This document shows, piece by piece, positions 1 through 8,423 of a stretch of 64,000 nucleotides of DNA (positions within the stretch are counted from its first letter, which is position 1; every line of letters starts with the position of its first letter). The stretch spans positions 62,001 to 126,000 of the forward strand of contig GL890587.1 of assembly GCA_000209465.1 (NCBI GenBank). The letters are read 5' to 3'. The DNA comes from Lachnospiraceae oral taxon 107 str. F0167. GTDB taxonomy: Bacteria > Bacillota > Clostridia > Lachnospirales > Lachnospiraceae. The translations under genes were made by a program, and so were the position numbers. Below the pieces are notes generated by a model. The model was not told the DNA's origin and made no database searches. It was given only the letters and a program-made list of their open reading frames with translations.

Positions 1-667
1 TACCGTCCAGATTTTGTAAAAATTGGTCAACATATGCCCATGCTTCATCAGAGAGCGGATCCTCATCTTTTCCCATACCGTAAAGCATTGCCATCAATGA
101 TTGGAATGCTGAACTTGAATTAACCGGATCACCGAAAGCAATCTTTCCTTTCAACTCAGGATTTAATAAATCCGCAAAGCCCTCGATTTTGATATCTCCC
201 GCCAAATCCTTATTTACAATCATAACTGTCGGATCTGCAAAGGCAGGTGTAAAATAGCCTGTAGTATTTTTAGCAGACTCTATCATATTGTCATTTTCTG
301 CAGAAACATACTCTTCAAATAAATCCTTTGAGGATGAGAGCATTGTTTGATCCGCAGCCCAGAAAATATCTCCCAGCGGATTTTCTTTTTCTGATTGAGC
401 TCTCTTTAATAATTCACCGGTTCCTGCAACAACCACTTCTACTTTTATGCCTGTTGAGTTTTCAAACTCCGGAATAACGGCATTGTTAAGTGCTTCACTT
501 CTTGCGGTATAGACAACAAGGACTTTTTCTTCCTGTGCCGCATCAGATTTTTCTCCTGCCTGTGTCTCTACAGCGGAAGTGTCTTTTGTCTCAGTCTTAC
601 CGGAGCAAGCTGCCAGACCTAAAGACAGAACCGAAAACAGTAAAGCTGCTTTTACTATCTTTTTCAT
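1..667 (-). CDS. ABC transporter substrate-binding lipoprotein (iron/phosphonate type), C-terminus cut by window edge
   Basis: The gene is read on the minus strand and runs off the start of the window, so only about 222 N-terminal residues are present. It begins MKKIVKAALLFSVLSLGLAACSGK, a signal peptide ending in an LAAC lipobox, so the protein should be a lipoprotein anchored outside the membrane. After an acidic linker comes a type-2 periplasmic-binding fold with KVLVVYTARSEALNNAVIP and LGDIFWAADQ, the pattern of the AfuA/FbpA and 2-aminoethylphosphonate binding family. The true ligand (Fe3+, phosphonate or other anion) cannot be decided from this part. AGGAGG sits 6 bases before the ATG at 667; the ATG at 670 is too close to it. 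Permease and ATPase genes would lie outside the window. Confidence 0.85.
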   Translation of the reverse strand, partial: MKKIVKAALLFSVLSLGLAACSGKTETKDTSAVETQAGEKSDAAQEEKVLVVYTARSEALNNAVIPEFENSTGIKVEVVVAGTGELLKRAQSEKENPLGDIFWAADQTMLSSSKDLFEEYVSAENDNMIESAKNTTGYFTPAFADPTVMIVNKDLAGDIKIEGFADLLNPELKGKIAFGDPVNSSSAFQSLMAMLYGMGKDEDPLSDEAWAYVDQFLQNLDG

Positions 668-811
668 CATTTTCCTCCTAAATTTTTGAATAAAATTCGT
701 TTTATATTTACTTAGAGTTTAACAGTTTTGCAGGAGAAATATAACCTATTTTAGAGCAAAAAGGTGGAAAATAAAAAATACTCTCTTAAATAAGAGAGAA
801 AACAGCAAAGA

Positions 812-843
812 AACTGTCAAAACCTCTTAAGATTTTGACAGTT
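812..843 (-). terminator. Probable terminator of the Rrf2 gene
   Basis: An 11-bp perfect stem (AACTGTCAAAA / TTTTGACAGTT) lies between the Rrf2 stop and the substrate-binding gene. On the minus strand it is followed by a modest T-rich run. A second small hairpin (CTCTCTTA / AAGAGAG) lies at about 780-799. The rest of 671-914 shows no gene. Confidence 0.5.
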
Positions 844-914
844 AACATTATAAAATCAATATATAAAAAGTATTAACCTGTACATGAATAAGGTTAAAAA
901 CAAGAATCTCCGGC

Positions 915-1334
915 TTAAATTACAAAGTCATTTCCGGGATCTTCCACTATCAAATCGGCTATGGAAATGCTGTCAAAATACTCAATGATCATTTTTGAGA
1001 GTTTACCCCACATATCAATGGTGCGGTATTCGCTCGTGCGATGCATACCCTCGGTATCCTCGTCATCCATCATTATATTTTCCTCTGCAATTCTAAGTAC
1101 CTCTCCGACAGTGATATCGCTTGGGCTTTTGGTAAGCTTATATCCGCCGCCTTTGCCACGCAAACCTACAAGGAGTTTGTTCTTTACAAGCAGTTTTATG
1201 ATGCTTTCCAAGTATTTTTCAGATAATTCCTGTCTTTTGGCAATGTCATGTAATGGAATAAATTCATCCGATTGATTTTCTGTTAAATCAATCATTACAA
1301 GAAGAGAGTATCTTCCCTTTGTTGAAATTTTCAT
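915..1334 (-). CDS. Rrf2-family transcriptional regulator without cluster cysteines
   Basis: The 139-residue protein starts MKISTKGRYSLLVMIDL, the conserved winged-helix opening of the Rrf2/IscR/CymR/NsrR family, and has the wing segment GLRGKGGGYKL and the C-terminal dimer helix ending YFDSISIADL. The ATG at 1334 is preferred because AAGGATAGGTG lies just upstream; the GTG at 1343 falls inside that ribosome site. The three cysteines that bind Fe-S clusters in IscR and NsrR are absent: the protein has no cysteine at all. It should therefore act like CymR, through protein or metabolite signals, rather than as a cluster sensor. Its targets are unknown; the 97 bp upstream probably holds its own promoter. 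Confidence 0.88.
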   Translation of the reverse strand: MKISTKGRYSLLVMIDLTENQSDEFIPLHDIAKRQELSEKYLESIIKLLVKNKLLVGLRGKGGGYKLTKSPSDITVGEVLRIAEENIMMDDEDTEGMHRTSEYRTIDMWGKLSKMIIEYFDSISIADLIVEDPGNDFVI

Positions 1335-1440
1335 AAGATTCACCTATCCTTAATTTATAATCCTATTATAAAGGTAGGTAATAGGTAAATCAAGCAAATA
1401 ATAAGACAGAAATAAAAATAATGCATTAACAGTGTGTATT

Positions 1441-1716
1441 TTATCCTATATAAAGATCTTTGTATTCATCTTTGTTTTTCTCAAACCACTTTAATGCATA
1501 GGAGCAGGTAGCCTTTATCTTTTTATTATTTTCTTTGGCATATTTTATAACCTCAAGCATAAGCTTAGCGGCAATACCCTGTCCACGCAGACTGTCATCC
1601 ACAAAGGTATGGTCAATAATAACAGTATTATCATCAAGATTCGGGAAAGTAACCTCGGCAATAATTTTGCCGTTTTCATCATTCATAAATATTCTATTAT
1701 CAGCTATATTAAACAT
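1441..1716 (-). CDS. Small GNAT-fold N-acetyltransferase (YidJ/COG2388 type)
   Basis: This 91-residue protein matches the minimal GNAT family often annotated as N-acetyltransferase. The acetyl-CoA loop reads LRGQGIAAKLM (residues about 43-53), followed by the helix and the closing CSYALKWFEKNKDEYKDLY. This small family lacks the N-terminal part of ordinary GNAT enzymes and its substrate is unknown. The start ATG at 1716 has GGAGG five bases upstream. It is a single gene between the Rrf2 regulator and the tRNA-Thr gene, on the minus strand. Confidence 0.85.
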   Translation of the reverse strand: MFNIADNRIFMNDENGKIIAEVTFPNLDDNTVIIDHTFVDDSLRGQGIAAKLMLEVIKYAKENNKKIKATCSYALKWFEKNKDEYKDLYIG

Positions 1717-1866
1717 AGTACCTCCAAATTTTTTATTTAAGTAAAGATTAGCATTTAGCGGAAAAATGTCAAGGGATATTAAAAAGCGGAAATGTAATAG
1801 GTATAATATAGGCTATATAATGGTGAAAAAGCGGTAGGTAAACCACCTTAGTAGGCTCAATTTATA

Positions 1867-1895
1867 TTGACAGTAAAGTATGTTTATGCTAATAT
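1867..1895 (+). promoter_or_regulatory. Sigma-70 type promoter of tRNA-Thr
   Basis: TTGACA (1867-1872), a 17-base spacer and TAATAT (1890-1895) stand ten bases before the tRNA gene. The preceding stretch 1745-1866 shows no gene. Confidence 0.75.
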
Positions 1896-1904
1896 AACAT
1901 AGAT

Positions 1905-1977
1905 GCTGCTGTGGCACAGGTGGTAGCGCACCTCATTGGTAGTGAGGAGGTCACGGGTCCGAGTCCCGTCAGCAGCT
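1905..1977 (+). tRNA. tRNA-Thr (GGT)
   Basis: A full cloverleaf can be drawn: acceptor GCTGCTG/CAGCAGC, anticodon stem CCTCA/TGAGG with loop TTGGTAG giving anticodon GGT, and T stem ACGGG/CCCGT. The discriminator is T and no CCA is encoded. The T loop reads TCCGAGT, so base 55 is C instead of the almost universal T. Confidence 0.9.
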
Positions 1978-1984
1978 TGAGTTT

Positions 1985-2015
1985 AAACCTTGATTTTTCA
2001 GGGTTTATTTTTTTA
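1985..2015 (+). terminator. Rho-independent terminator after tRNA-Thr
   Basis: AAACCTTGA pairs with TCAGGGTTT (9 bp, one G-U) around a TTTT loop, and the stem is followed by ATTTTTTTAT. Confidence 0.85.
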
Positions 2016-2058
2016 TATGCTGTATTTCGTGTTGTACTTAAAAAGTATTCTTAACATA

Positions 2059-2087
2059 AAAATAAGCAGGTTTTACCTGCTTATTTT
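2059..2087. terminator. Terminator overlapping the birA stop codon
   Basis: A 12-bp perfect stem (AAAATAAGCAGG / CCTGCTTATTTT) with a 5-base loop covers the end of birA. U-rich arms on both strands allow termination in either direction. Confidence 0.75.
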
Positions 2088-3069
2088 ATACATAACCGTA
2101 GAGTCCCCTGACACTTACTTCTCCGCTTATAATTCTTTTTATCTTTCCGGTGGAATTTACAATTAATGCACCGTTTTCATCAATGCCAAGTGCGACGGCT
2201 TGGTATTCTCCCTTCGGATCAAGTATTTTTACTTCCTTACCGATATTTGCAAGATGCTTTTCATATTTTTCCTTTAAGTCTGTCATATCCTCCGTTTTTA
2301 GAAAAATATTAAAATTATTATAGAAATGAGAAATAACACTTGCTATCAGTTTTGCTCTGTGCATAATTATATCCGTTTCAAGGAAAAGAGAGGATGCCAT
2401 ATCTTTTATATCAGCAGGGAATTCTTTATTATTTACATTTATTCCCACACCCGAAATAATATATTTTATACCGTCCATATCGGAACTCATTTCCGTGAGT
2501 ATGCCCGATATTTTTTTTGAATTTATAACTATATCATTTGGCCATTTGATGGTCGGATGAAGAGAGTAAAGCTCCTCTATGGCATCACAGAGAGAAAGAG
2601 CCATTACAAGAGTTATCATGGATGCCTTTTCTATTGCAATATCAGGTTTTATACAAAGACTCATAAATATGCCTGTGGAAGAGGGAGAGTCCCAGATTCT
2701 CCCAAGTCTTCCTTTTCCGAATGTTTGCATATCGGATACTACAAGAAAGTCCTTATTTAAATTATCGGCAATTGACTTTGCATAGGTATTGGTAGAATCC
2801 ACCTCATCCATATATATAATTACGGGTGGTTCTAAAAGTTTATAAGAATGTATATTTTGCTCAATCTCCACCTGATTTAAAATATCGGTTTTTTCAAGGA
2901 GCAGATAGCCTCTGTTATTGACCGATTCTATATTGTAGCCGTCTTTTTTTAATGAGGAGATAGCCTTCCATACAGCGGTTCTTGATACGCCAAGATTATC
3001 GGAAATGGCTTGCCCCGATACATGCTCTTTATTTGAAAGCAGAATTTTTAAAACTTTATTCTTTAACAT
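2086..3069 (-). CDS. birA: BirA bifunctional biotin-protein ligase and biotin repressor
   Basis: The 327-residue protein joins biotin to carrier proteins via biotinyl-AMP and can repress biotin genes. Residues 1-60 form a winged helix (AISDNLGVSRTAVWKAISSL). The ligase domain carries the biotinyl-AMP loop GKGRLGRIW, preceded by EVDSTNTYAK, and the catalytic KWPNDI. A short C-terminal SH3-like domain (about 275-327) completes the long, DNA-binding form of the enzyme. ATG at 3069 follows a GGAGC ribosome site. No biotin gene lies nearby, so its operator targets must be elsewhere. Confidence 0.95.
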   Translation of the reverse strand: MLKNKVLKILLSNKEHVSGQAISDNLGVSRTAVWKAISSLKKDGYNIESVNNRGYLLLEKTDILNQVEIEQNIHSYKLLEPPVIIYMDEVDSTNTYAKSIADNLNKDFLVVSDMQTFGKGRLGRIWDSPSSTGIFMSLCIKPDIAIEKASMITLVMALSLCDAIEELYSLHPTIKWPNDIVINSKKISGILTEMSSDMDGIKYIISGVGINVNNKEFPADIKDMASSLFLETDIIMHRAKLIASVISHFYNNFNIFLKTEDMTDLKEKYEKHLANIGKEVKILDPKGEYQAVALGIDENGALIVNSTGKIKRIISGEVSVRGLYGYV

Positions 3070-3095
3070 ATTGCTCCTTACAGTTTTAAAGAAAA

Positions 3096-3168
3096 TGTAT
3101 CAAGTGGGATTCGAACCCACAATCTTCAGAGTCGGAGTCTGATGCGTTATCCACTACGCTATTGATAC
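3096..3168 (-). tRNA. tRNA-Arg (CCG)
   Basis: Acceptor GTATCAA/TTGATAC, D stem GCGT/ACGC, anticodon stem TCAGA/TCTGA with loop CTCCGAC (anticodon CCG) and T arm GTGGG-TTCGAAT-CCCAC form a canonical cloverleaf. The discriminator is A and no CCA is encoded. Confidence 0.93.
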
Positions 3169-3332
3169 AAATAATATTACAAAATTATATCATTTTTCAT
3201 AATAAATTGATAGGTGATTTTTGGAATAATATTTGATAAAATGATACAGGAGTCAAAATGAGATGAAAACAGTAGAACAGAGTCTGACTCGAAGAGAAGA
3301 AGATTGTTTTATATTAGTATAAAGAGGAAGTT

Positions 3333-4139
3333 ATGAAGAATAAAAAGTTAATTATGGGAATAGGTGTGATGGCAATAATGATGGCGGTTTCTACCGGTTG
3401 CAGTAACACAAATACAAAAGTAAGTACTGAGGAGACTACTACAGTACCTGAGTCTACAATGTCTGAAGAGGAGAAGAGACTGTCTGATTATAAAACCTAT
3501 GGTATGCAAAAGGATGCGATTCCGGGCATCATTGAGCTGGTTAAGGCTTATCAGTATGCAAAGGTAAATGCGGATGCCAGAAGAATGTACAATGTATTTG
3601 GAAGAAGCGATGAGGATGGACTTGCGGATTTACAGACCAAGTTAAATGATGAAGCAAAGGTATATGAGTCCTTTGATGATGTTGTAACTTATGTAACAAA
3701 GGGATATGAAGACAATTCCTATGTGGTATTTATAAGTTCAAATGTAAAGTTTTATGATATTGATACCAAAGCACCTATGCTTACCTGGGCATATGTTAAG
3801 GAACAGCCAAAGGATGCCTTCTATATGGTAGAGAATGAGGAAATGACAGCCGATGAAAGGAAATTTGTAGAGGAAGTTTCAAAGTCTGAGGATATCATAG
3901 CACTTGATGCACAGATGAGAAAGGAGCTGGCAACAGCAGTAACAAGCGATATACAGCTTGGAACACTTTATTCCATATGGGTGCAGAACGCTGCCACAAA
4001 TGAAAGCAGTGCCGCAGAGGAGACCACTGTGGAAGAGACTGTAGAGGCTATTACCGAGGACAGCACAGTGGAGAGTATAACCGAGAGCAGTAAAGAAGAA
4101 GCGGATGTGTCCATATCGGAGACAAAGAGCGGAAACTAG
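3333..4139 (+). CDS. Predicted lipoprotein of unknown function
   Basis: The 268-residue product begins [19 protein letters not shown] and has a lipobox STGCSN, so Cys-23 is the likely lipidated residue. Two threonine/serine/glutamate-rich, probably disordered regions (about 25-50 and 220-268) flank a folded centre of about 165 residues. I do not recognise the central domain. GAGGAAGTT precedes the ATG. The gene ends one base before queA, so the two may be cotranscribed, but no functional link is evident. It could be a surface-exposed binding protein; that is inference from the anchor alone. The 160 bp before it hold no clear gene or promoter. Confidence 0.75.
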   Translation: MKNKKLIMGIGVMAIMMAVSTGCSNTNTKVSTEETTTVPESTMSEEEKRLSDYKTYGMQKDAIPGIIELVKAYQYAKVNADARRMYNVFGRSDEDGLADLQTKLNDEAKVYESFDDVVTYVTKGYEDNSYVVFISSNVKFYDIDTKAPMLTWAYVKEQPKDAFYMVENEEMTADERKFVEEVSKSEDIIALDAQMRKELATAVTSDIQLGTLYSIWVQNAATNESSAAEETTVEETVEAITEDSTVESITESSKEEADVSISETKSGN

Positions 4140-4140
4140 T

Positions 4141-5166
4141 ATGGATGTAAAGGAATTTTGGTATGACCTACCGCAGGAGCTTATAGCACAGGATCCTTTA
4201 GAAGACAGAGCATCATCAAGACTGCTGGTTCTGGATAAAAAAAACGGAGAAATCAGCCATAAGCATTTTTATGATATTATAGATTATCTAAATGAGGGTG
4301 ACTGTTTGGTGCTTAATGAGACTAAGGTAATACCTGCAAGACTTATGGGTGTGAAAAATGATACCGGAGCTGCCATAGAGATACTTTTGCTTAAGAGAAA
4401 GACAAAAACCTCATGGGAATGTCTGGTAAAGCCCGGTAAGAAATGTAAGGTTGGAGCAAAGATTGACTTTGGAGAGGGTTTGCTCACCGGAACTATAATG
4501 GATATAGTGGAGGAAGGAAACAGAATTATTGAGTTTGAGTTTGAGGGTATTTTCGAGGAGATACTTGATAAGCTAGGAACAATGCCTCTTCCGCCATATA
4601 TTACTCATGCACTCAAAGACAGGAACAGATATCAGACCGTATATGCAAAGAATGAAGGTTCGGCGGCGGCTCCTACAGCAGGATTGCATTTTACAAAGGA
4701 GCTTTTGGAAAAAATAGAAAAAAAGGGTATAAGACTTGCAAAGGTTACACTTCATGTAGGTCTTGGTACATTTAGACCGGTGAAGGTAAATGATATAAAT
4801 GAGCATCATATGCATTCCGAGTTTTTTAATATATCCTCCGAGGCTGCGGATATTATAAACAGTACCAAAAAAAACGGTAAAAGGGTAGTATGTGTGGGAA
4901 CCACCAGTACAAGAACCATAGAAAGTGCTGCGGATGAAAACGGTTATCTGGAAGAAAAATCAGGATGGACTGATATTTTCATATATCCGGGGTATAAGTT
5001 TAAGGTTTTGGATGCTCTTATTACCAATTTCCACCTGCCGGAATCCACATTGGTGATGCTTGTAAGTGCATTGGCGGGAAGAGAGAATATATTGCATGCA
5101 TATGAGGAGGCTGTAAAAGAAAAATACAGATTCTTCAGTTTCGGGGATGCAATGCTTATAAAATAA
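4141..5166 (+). CDS. queA: S-adenosylmethionine:tRNA ribosyltransferase-isomerase QueA
   Basis: QueA transfers the ribosyl part of SAM to 7-aminomethyl-7-deazaguanine at tRNA position 34 to make epoxyqueuosine. The 341-residue protein starts [17 protein letters not shown] and shows the family blocks [54 protein letters not shown] and [10 protein letters not shown]. The length is typical. The ATG at 4141 is chosen because it opens at the conserved N-terminus; the reading frame is open for 36 bases upstream, but that part lies within the lipoprotein gene. The other queuosine genes (tgt, queG) are not in the window. Confidence 0.95.
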   Translation: MDVKEFWYDLPQELIAQDPLEDRASSRLLVLDKKNGEISHKHFYDIIDYLNEGDCLVLNETKVIPARLMGVKNDTGAAIEILLLKRKTKTSWECLVKPGKKCKVGAKIDFGEGLLTGTIMDIVEEGNRIIEFEFEGIFEEILDKLGTMPLPPYITHALKDRNRYQTVYAKNEGSAAAPTAGLHFTKELLEKIEKKGIRLAKVTLHVGLGTFRPVKVNDINEHHMHSEFFNISSEAADIINSTKKNGKRVVCVGTTSTRTIESAADENGYLEEKSGWTDIFIYPGYKFKVLDALITNFHLPESTLVMLVSALAGRENILHAYEEAVKEKYRFFSFGDAMLIK

Positions 5167-5212
5167 AATCTCCACTTTATAAAAGTGAGAATATAAAAAA
5201 GAAAGGATTTTT

Positions 5213-5833
5213 ATGAAAGCAAGAAAAAGCATTGTGGCATTTCTGGTTTTTTCCATGCTTATCGGGTTGATGAGCTTTAGTGTATATGCCGCAACAGTAA
5301 CAAAGGTAAGTACAGGCAGTGTCAACTTCGAATCGGGATTCGGACCGGGACAGCCAAAGGTCGTTGAGCCGTCAACAAGAATCTATGTAAGCAAGATGGC
5401 TAAGGAACTCACACTTATAGCAGATAATAAGGTGGTGGGAAAATGGCCATGCAGTCTGGGTGAGTTTTCAGCAAACGGAACCAAGCAAAGACAGGGTGAT
5501 AGAACCACTCCAAACGGTGACTATTACATATGTGTAAGAAATGACAAGAGTGCATATCATTTATCACTCGGACTTTCTTATCCGGACAAGGCTGCGGCAG
5601 ACAGAGGCTTTGAGCAGGGAATCATTACACAGGAAGAAAAAGATTCCATCTATACTGCAATCGACAGCAAATTATGCCCACCTTGGAATACAGCTCTTGG
5701 CGGAGCGATAATGATTCATGGAAATTATCAAAAGGGTGTACCTACAGCAGGTTGCGTAGCGGTAAATAATGATGTAATGGATATACTTTGGCCATATGGA
5801 CAGCTTGGTATAAAAGTTTCGGTAGGACCATAA
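5213..5833 (+). CDS. Secreted L,D-transpeptidase (YkuD domain)
   Basis: The 206-residue protein has an N-terminal signal peptide (hydrophobic residues 8-27, ending VYA-A) and a YkuD catalytic domain from about residue 55. The active-site signature is HGNYQKGVPTAGCVAV, with the His and the nucleophilic Cys in the expected HG-x(n)-GC order. Such enzymes form 3-3 cross-links in peptidoglycan or attach proteins to it. The RBS AAAGGA lies seven bases before the ATG. It is a single gene ended by its own terminator. Confidence 0.9.
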   Translation: MKARKSIVAFLVFSMLIGLMSFSVYAATVTKVSTGSVNFESGFGPGQPKVVEPSTRIYVSKMAKELTLIADNKVVGKWPCSLGEFSANGTKQRQGDRTTPNGDYYICVRNDKSAYHLSLGLSYPDKAAADRGFEQGIITQEEKDSIYTAIDSKLCPPWNTALGGAIMIHGNYQKGVPTAGCVAVNNDVMDILWPYGQLGIKVSVGP

Positions 5834-5842
5834 AAATATAGG

Positions 5843-5876
5843 GCATATTATAGCTTCGTCTATAATATGCTTTTTT
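5843..5876 (+). terminator. Terminator after the L,D-transpeptidase gene
   Basis: GCATATTATAG pairs perfectly with CTATAATATGC around a CTTCGT loop and is followed by six T. Confidence 0.92.
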
Positions 5877-5930
5877 AAATGGAAGGCAGTATATGTTTAT
5901 ATCAAAATCTTTGGGTAAAGGAAGTATAGG

Positions 5931-6410
5931 ATGAATATTAGAAAAGCGGTAGTTTCCGATTTTAACAGAATAATGGAGATATATGCTATTGCAAGGGAAT
6001 ATATGAAAAATAGCGGGAATCCGAATCAGTGGAAGGATCATTATCCAGAAAAAAATATCGTAAATAAGGATATAGAAGATAAAATAAGCTATGTATTGGA
6101 AGATAATGGTCATATTTTTGCCGTCTTTGTATTTATAAAGGGCTATGAAAAAAGCTATGAACTTAATTTTCCTTCCGATAAAGAATATGGGATAATACAT
6201 AGGGTGGCAAGCGATGGAAGTGAAAGAAAAATTGTAAGCCGTATAATAAACTTTGTTAAAAAGGAAATATCACTTTTAAGAATAGATACACATGAGGATA
6301 ATAAAACTATGCAAAAAGCTGTGGAAAAACTTGGGTTTAAAAGGCTTGGAATAATACAGCTTGATGATAGAAGTTTTAGGATTTTATATGAGTTAAAGGA
6401 GGAAATATGA
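5931..6410 (+). CDS. GNAT-family acetyltransferase
   Basis: The 159-residue protein starts MNIRKAVVSDFNRIMEIYAI, a typical GNAT first strand and helix. The later part has IIHRVASDGSERKIVSRIINF, where the acetyl-CoA loop is degenerate, and then DTHEDNKTMQKAVEKLGFKR, the closing motif of RimI/YkkB-like members. Substrate unknown. Its stop overlaps the start of the next acetyltransferase gene by four bases (ATGA), so the two are translationally coupled. Confidence 0.82.
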   Translation: MNIRKAVVSDFNRIMEIYAIAREYMKNSGNPNQWKDHYPEKNIVNKDIEDKISYVLEDNGHIFAVFVFIKGYEKSYELNFPSDKEYGIIHRVASDGSERKIVSRIINFVKKEISLLRIDTHEDNKTMQKAVEKLGFKRLGIIQLDDRSFRILYELKEEI

Positions 6411-6886
6411 TTAGATATGCAAAATATGAAGATTTGGAAAGACTCTCACAGATAGAGGCTGCATCCTATCCAAGGGCTGAGGCGGCAAGCAGGGAGAGCA
6501 TCAAAAAAAGAATGGAAAGCTTTCCTGAATGTTTTTGGATTTTGGAAGATGATGGAGTAATAAAGAGTTTTATAAACGGAATGGCTACAGACAGAAAAGA
6601 ACTTGAGGATATTATGTATGATGATGCCTCTATGCATGATAAAAACGGATGCTGGCAGATGATATTTTCTGTAGTAACGGATAAGGCATATAGAGGTCAG
6701 GGACTTGCAACAAAAGTAATGGAAAAGGTGATAGAAGACTCAAGGGAAAGGGGAAAAAAGGGAATCGTACTTACCTGCAAGGACGGACTCAGACTTTTTT
6801 ATAAGGAATTCGGATATGAGGATGAGGGTATATCGCAGTCAAATCACGGAGATACTATCTGGTATAAGATGAGATTGACATTCTAG
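6407..6886 (+). CDS. GNAT-family acetyltransferase
   Basis: The 159-residue product opens MIRYAKYEDLERLSQIEAAS and carries the acetyl-CoA binding motif AYRGQGLATKVMEKVIED (about residues 103-120), followed by LTCKDGLRLFYKEFGYEDEG. The fold and size match small-molecule or protein N-acetyltransferases resembling arylalkylamine acetyltransferases; the substrate is not predictable. GGAGG lies six bases before the ATG, inside the end of the previous gene. Confidence 0.85.
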   Translation: MIRYAKYEDLERLSQIEAASYPRAEAASRESIKKRMESFPECFWILEDDGVIKSFINGMATDRKELEDIMYDDASMHDKNGCWQMIFSVVTDKAYRGQGLATKVMEKVIEDSRERGKKGIVLTCKDGLRLFYKEFGYEDEGISQSNHGDTIWYKMRLTF

Positions 6887-6895
6887 TATATTATA

Positions 6896-6923
6896 TAAAA
6901 TAAACCACCGGCTTAGCCGGTGG
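6896..6923 (-). terminator. Terminator of the LysR gene
   Basis: CCACCGGC and GCCGGTGG form an 8-bp GC-rich stem around a 3-base loop. On the minus strand it is followed by TTTATTTTAT. It lies just beyond the LysR stop. Confidence 0.85.
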
Positions 6924-6930
6924 CGCTGAT

Positions 6931-7842
6931 TCAGGCGAGAATATCAAGTTTATTTTCATTTATTGCGCTCTGAACATAGTCTACAAAGAGCTTAATCTGA
7001 GGCTGAGTCTTTTTTACATTTATATAATGCAGTGAGAAATATCTCATATTTGAATTGTCAAGCTGATAGGCTATTATCTTATCGCTGTACAATAAATTTC
7101 TTATGGAAAATTTGGAGCATATACTTATTCCAAGACCATGCACTATCATTTGCTGTATGGATTCAAGATCATTTGTCTGTGCAATAATATCCAGATCACT
7201 TTTTTTAATGCCGAGTCCTTCAAGCAGCTTACTTGCTACAAACTGTGTTCCGGAGCCGTTTGATCTTAAAATCATAGGGTATTTTAAAATATCCGATATT
7301 TTTGCATTGCTTTCTTTGAGTTTTTTATACTCATCGGTAGCAGGTGTGACAAGCATAAGATGATCCGGACAGACCTTTAGAGTTTCACAAAGCGGAGAAT
7401 TTATATCCTTACCTGTAAATGCAATATCAAGGCTGTTGCTTAATAAAAGTTCTGCGATTTCGTCACTGCTTCCCTGCCATATACTAAAATGCATATCGGG
7501 ATGTTTGGCTTTAAATCCGGCAATAATCTCAGGCAGCAGATAACCTGAAGGTATGGAGGATGCTCCGATATGCAGCATACTTGTTGATGACTGCTGTAAT
7601 GAAAGTACGGCTTGATCCTTTGTTTCTACGATTTTTCTGGCGTATGCAAGGAAAGTTTCGCCCTCAGGTGTGAGAGTGATGGATTTTGTTGTACGCAAAA
7701 GCAACTTTTTCCCTAAATCATCTTCCAGATTTTGAACATGTGAACTTATAGTCGACTGCGATAAATATAAATATTTTGCAGCCTGTGAAAAACTTTTTAA
7801 CTCGGCTGTAGCAACAAAAGCTTCCAATTGTCTAAATTCCAT
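6931..7842 (-). CDS. LysR-family regulator, resembling the selenium-metabolism type
   Basis: The 303-residue protein has the LysR winged helix at residues 1-60 (FSQAAKYLYLSQSTISSHVQ) and a two-lobe effector domain from about residue 90, beginning LHIGASSIPSGYLLPEIIAGF. This wording resembles the LysR family associated with selenium metabolism in Clostridia, where it often sits beside a class-V cysteine desulfurase. Here the remains of just such a gene overlap its start (7832-7996), which supports the assignment. GGAGAT lies seven bases before the ATG at 7842. Effector and targets are not determined. No selD, yedF or selA lies in the window. Confidence 0.88.
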   Translation of the reverse strand: MEFRQLEAFVATAELKSFSQAAKYLYLSQSTISSHVQNLEDDLGKKLLLRTTKSITLTPEGETFLAYARKIVETKDQAVLSLQQSSTSMLHIGASSIPSGYLLPEIIAGFKAKHPDMHFSIWQGSSDEIAELLLSNSLDIAFTGKDINSPLCETLKVCPDHLMLVTPATDEYKKLKESNAKISDILKYPMILRSNGSGTQFVASKLLEGLGIKKSDLDIIAQTNDLESIQQMIVHGLGISICSKFSIRNLLYSDKIIAYQLDNSNMRYFSLHYINVKKTQPQIKLFVDYVQSAINENKLDILA

Positions 7843-7996
7843 AAATTATCTCCTTTAATGCATGTAAACAGTACTCTATTTCTTCTAAATCATTATTATG
7901 ACCGAATGAAAATCTTATAGTTCCACGGGGATAAGTTCCCAAAGTCTGATGTGCTATAGGCGCACAGTGGAGTCCAACCCTTGTATATTTTATATT
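7832..7996 (-). pseudogene. Remnant of a class-V cysteine desulfurase (C-terminal 54 codons)
   Basis: In the minus-strand frame offset by one from the LysR gene, an open stretch reads RVGLHCAPIAHQTLGTYP then RGTIRFSFGHNNDLEEIEY. This is the C-terminal active-site region of NifS/SufS-like desulfurases of the class-V family, including the catalytic Cys in HCAP. It is cut upstream by a TGA at 7997-7999 and no more of the protein is readable, so about 320 residues are missing. The frame runs into the LysR start and stops at 7832. The original order was therefore desulfurase then LysR, with the front of the desulfurase deleted. Confidence 0.85.
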
Positions 7997-8141
7997 TCAA
8001 TTATAGAATTATTTATCGATAAAGTCAATAAATATAGAGCTGAAACAGTAGCAGGTGGCTGTTATTACAGAGGATGGATATAGGGAAATTTAAATTGCAA
8101 AATAAAGCTTATAAATTTTTTAAAAAAAGCAAAAAAAAATG

Positions 8142-8170
8142 TTGACAATAACTTTTATATATTGTATTAT
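8142..8170 (+). promoter_or_regulatory. Consensus promoter of tRNA-Lys
   Basis: TTGACA (8142-8147), a 17-base spacer and TATTAT (8165-8170) lie 37 bases before the tRNA. The stretch 7997-8141 upstream is AT-rich and shows no gene. Confidence 0.85.
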
Positions 8171-8207
8171 ATCCAAGTGTTCAGCAAAATAAAGAACAAA
8201 ATAAAAA

Positions 8208-8280
8208 GCGCCTTTAGCTCAGTTGGTAGAGCAGTAGACTCTTAATCTATTTGTCCAGGGTTCGAGTCCCTGAAGGCGCA
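8208..8280 (+). tRNA. tRNA-Lys (CTT)
   Basis: Acceptor GCGCCTT/AAGGCGC, D stem GCTC/GAGC, anticodon stem GTAGA/TCTAT with loop CTCTTAA (anticodon CTT) and T arm CAGGG-TTCGAGT-CCCTG give a canonical cloverleaf. Discriminator A, no encoded CCA. Confidence 0.95.
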
Positions 8281-8329
8281 TGAAGGTCCTACTTGATAGA
8301 CAGTGAGCTATTGGGAAGGGCTTTTTTTG

Positions 8330-8358
8330 TTGTATAATGAATAAAATTAGGTTATAAT
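8330..8358 (+). promoter_or_regulatory. Possible promoter of pfkA
   Basis: A perfect TATAAT at 8353-8358 has a weak TTGTAT box 17 bases upstream. It lies 65 bases before the pfkA start, in the only gap between tRNA-Lys and pfkA. Confidence 0.45.
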
Positions 8359-8423
8359 TAAATACAATGCTTAAAACGCAGAAGTGGTAAATTTGTTTCG
8401 ACTTTGTTCAAAAGGAGCTATAT

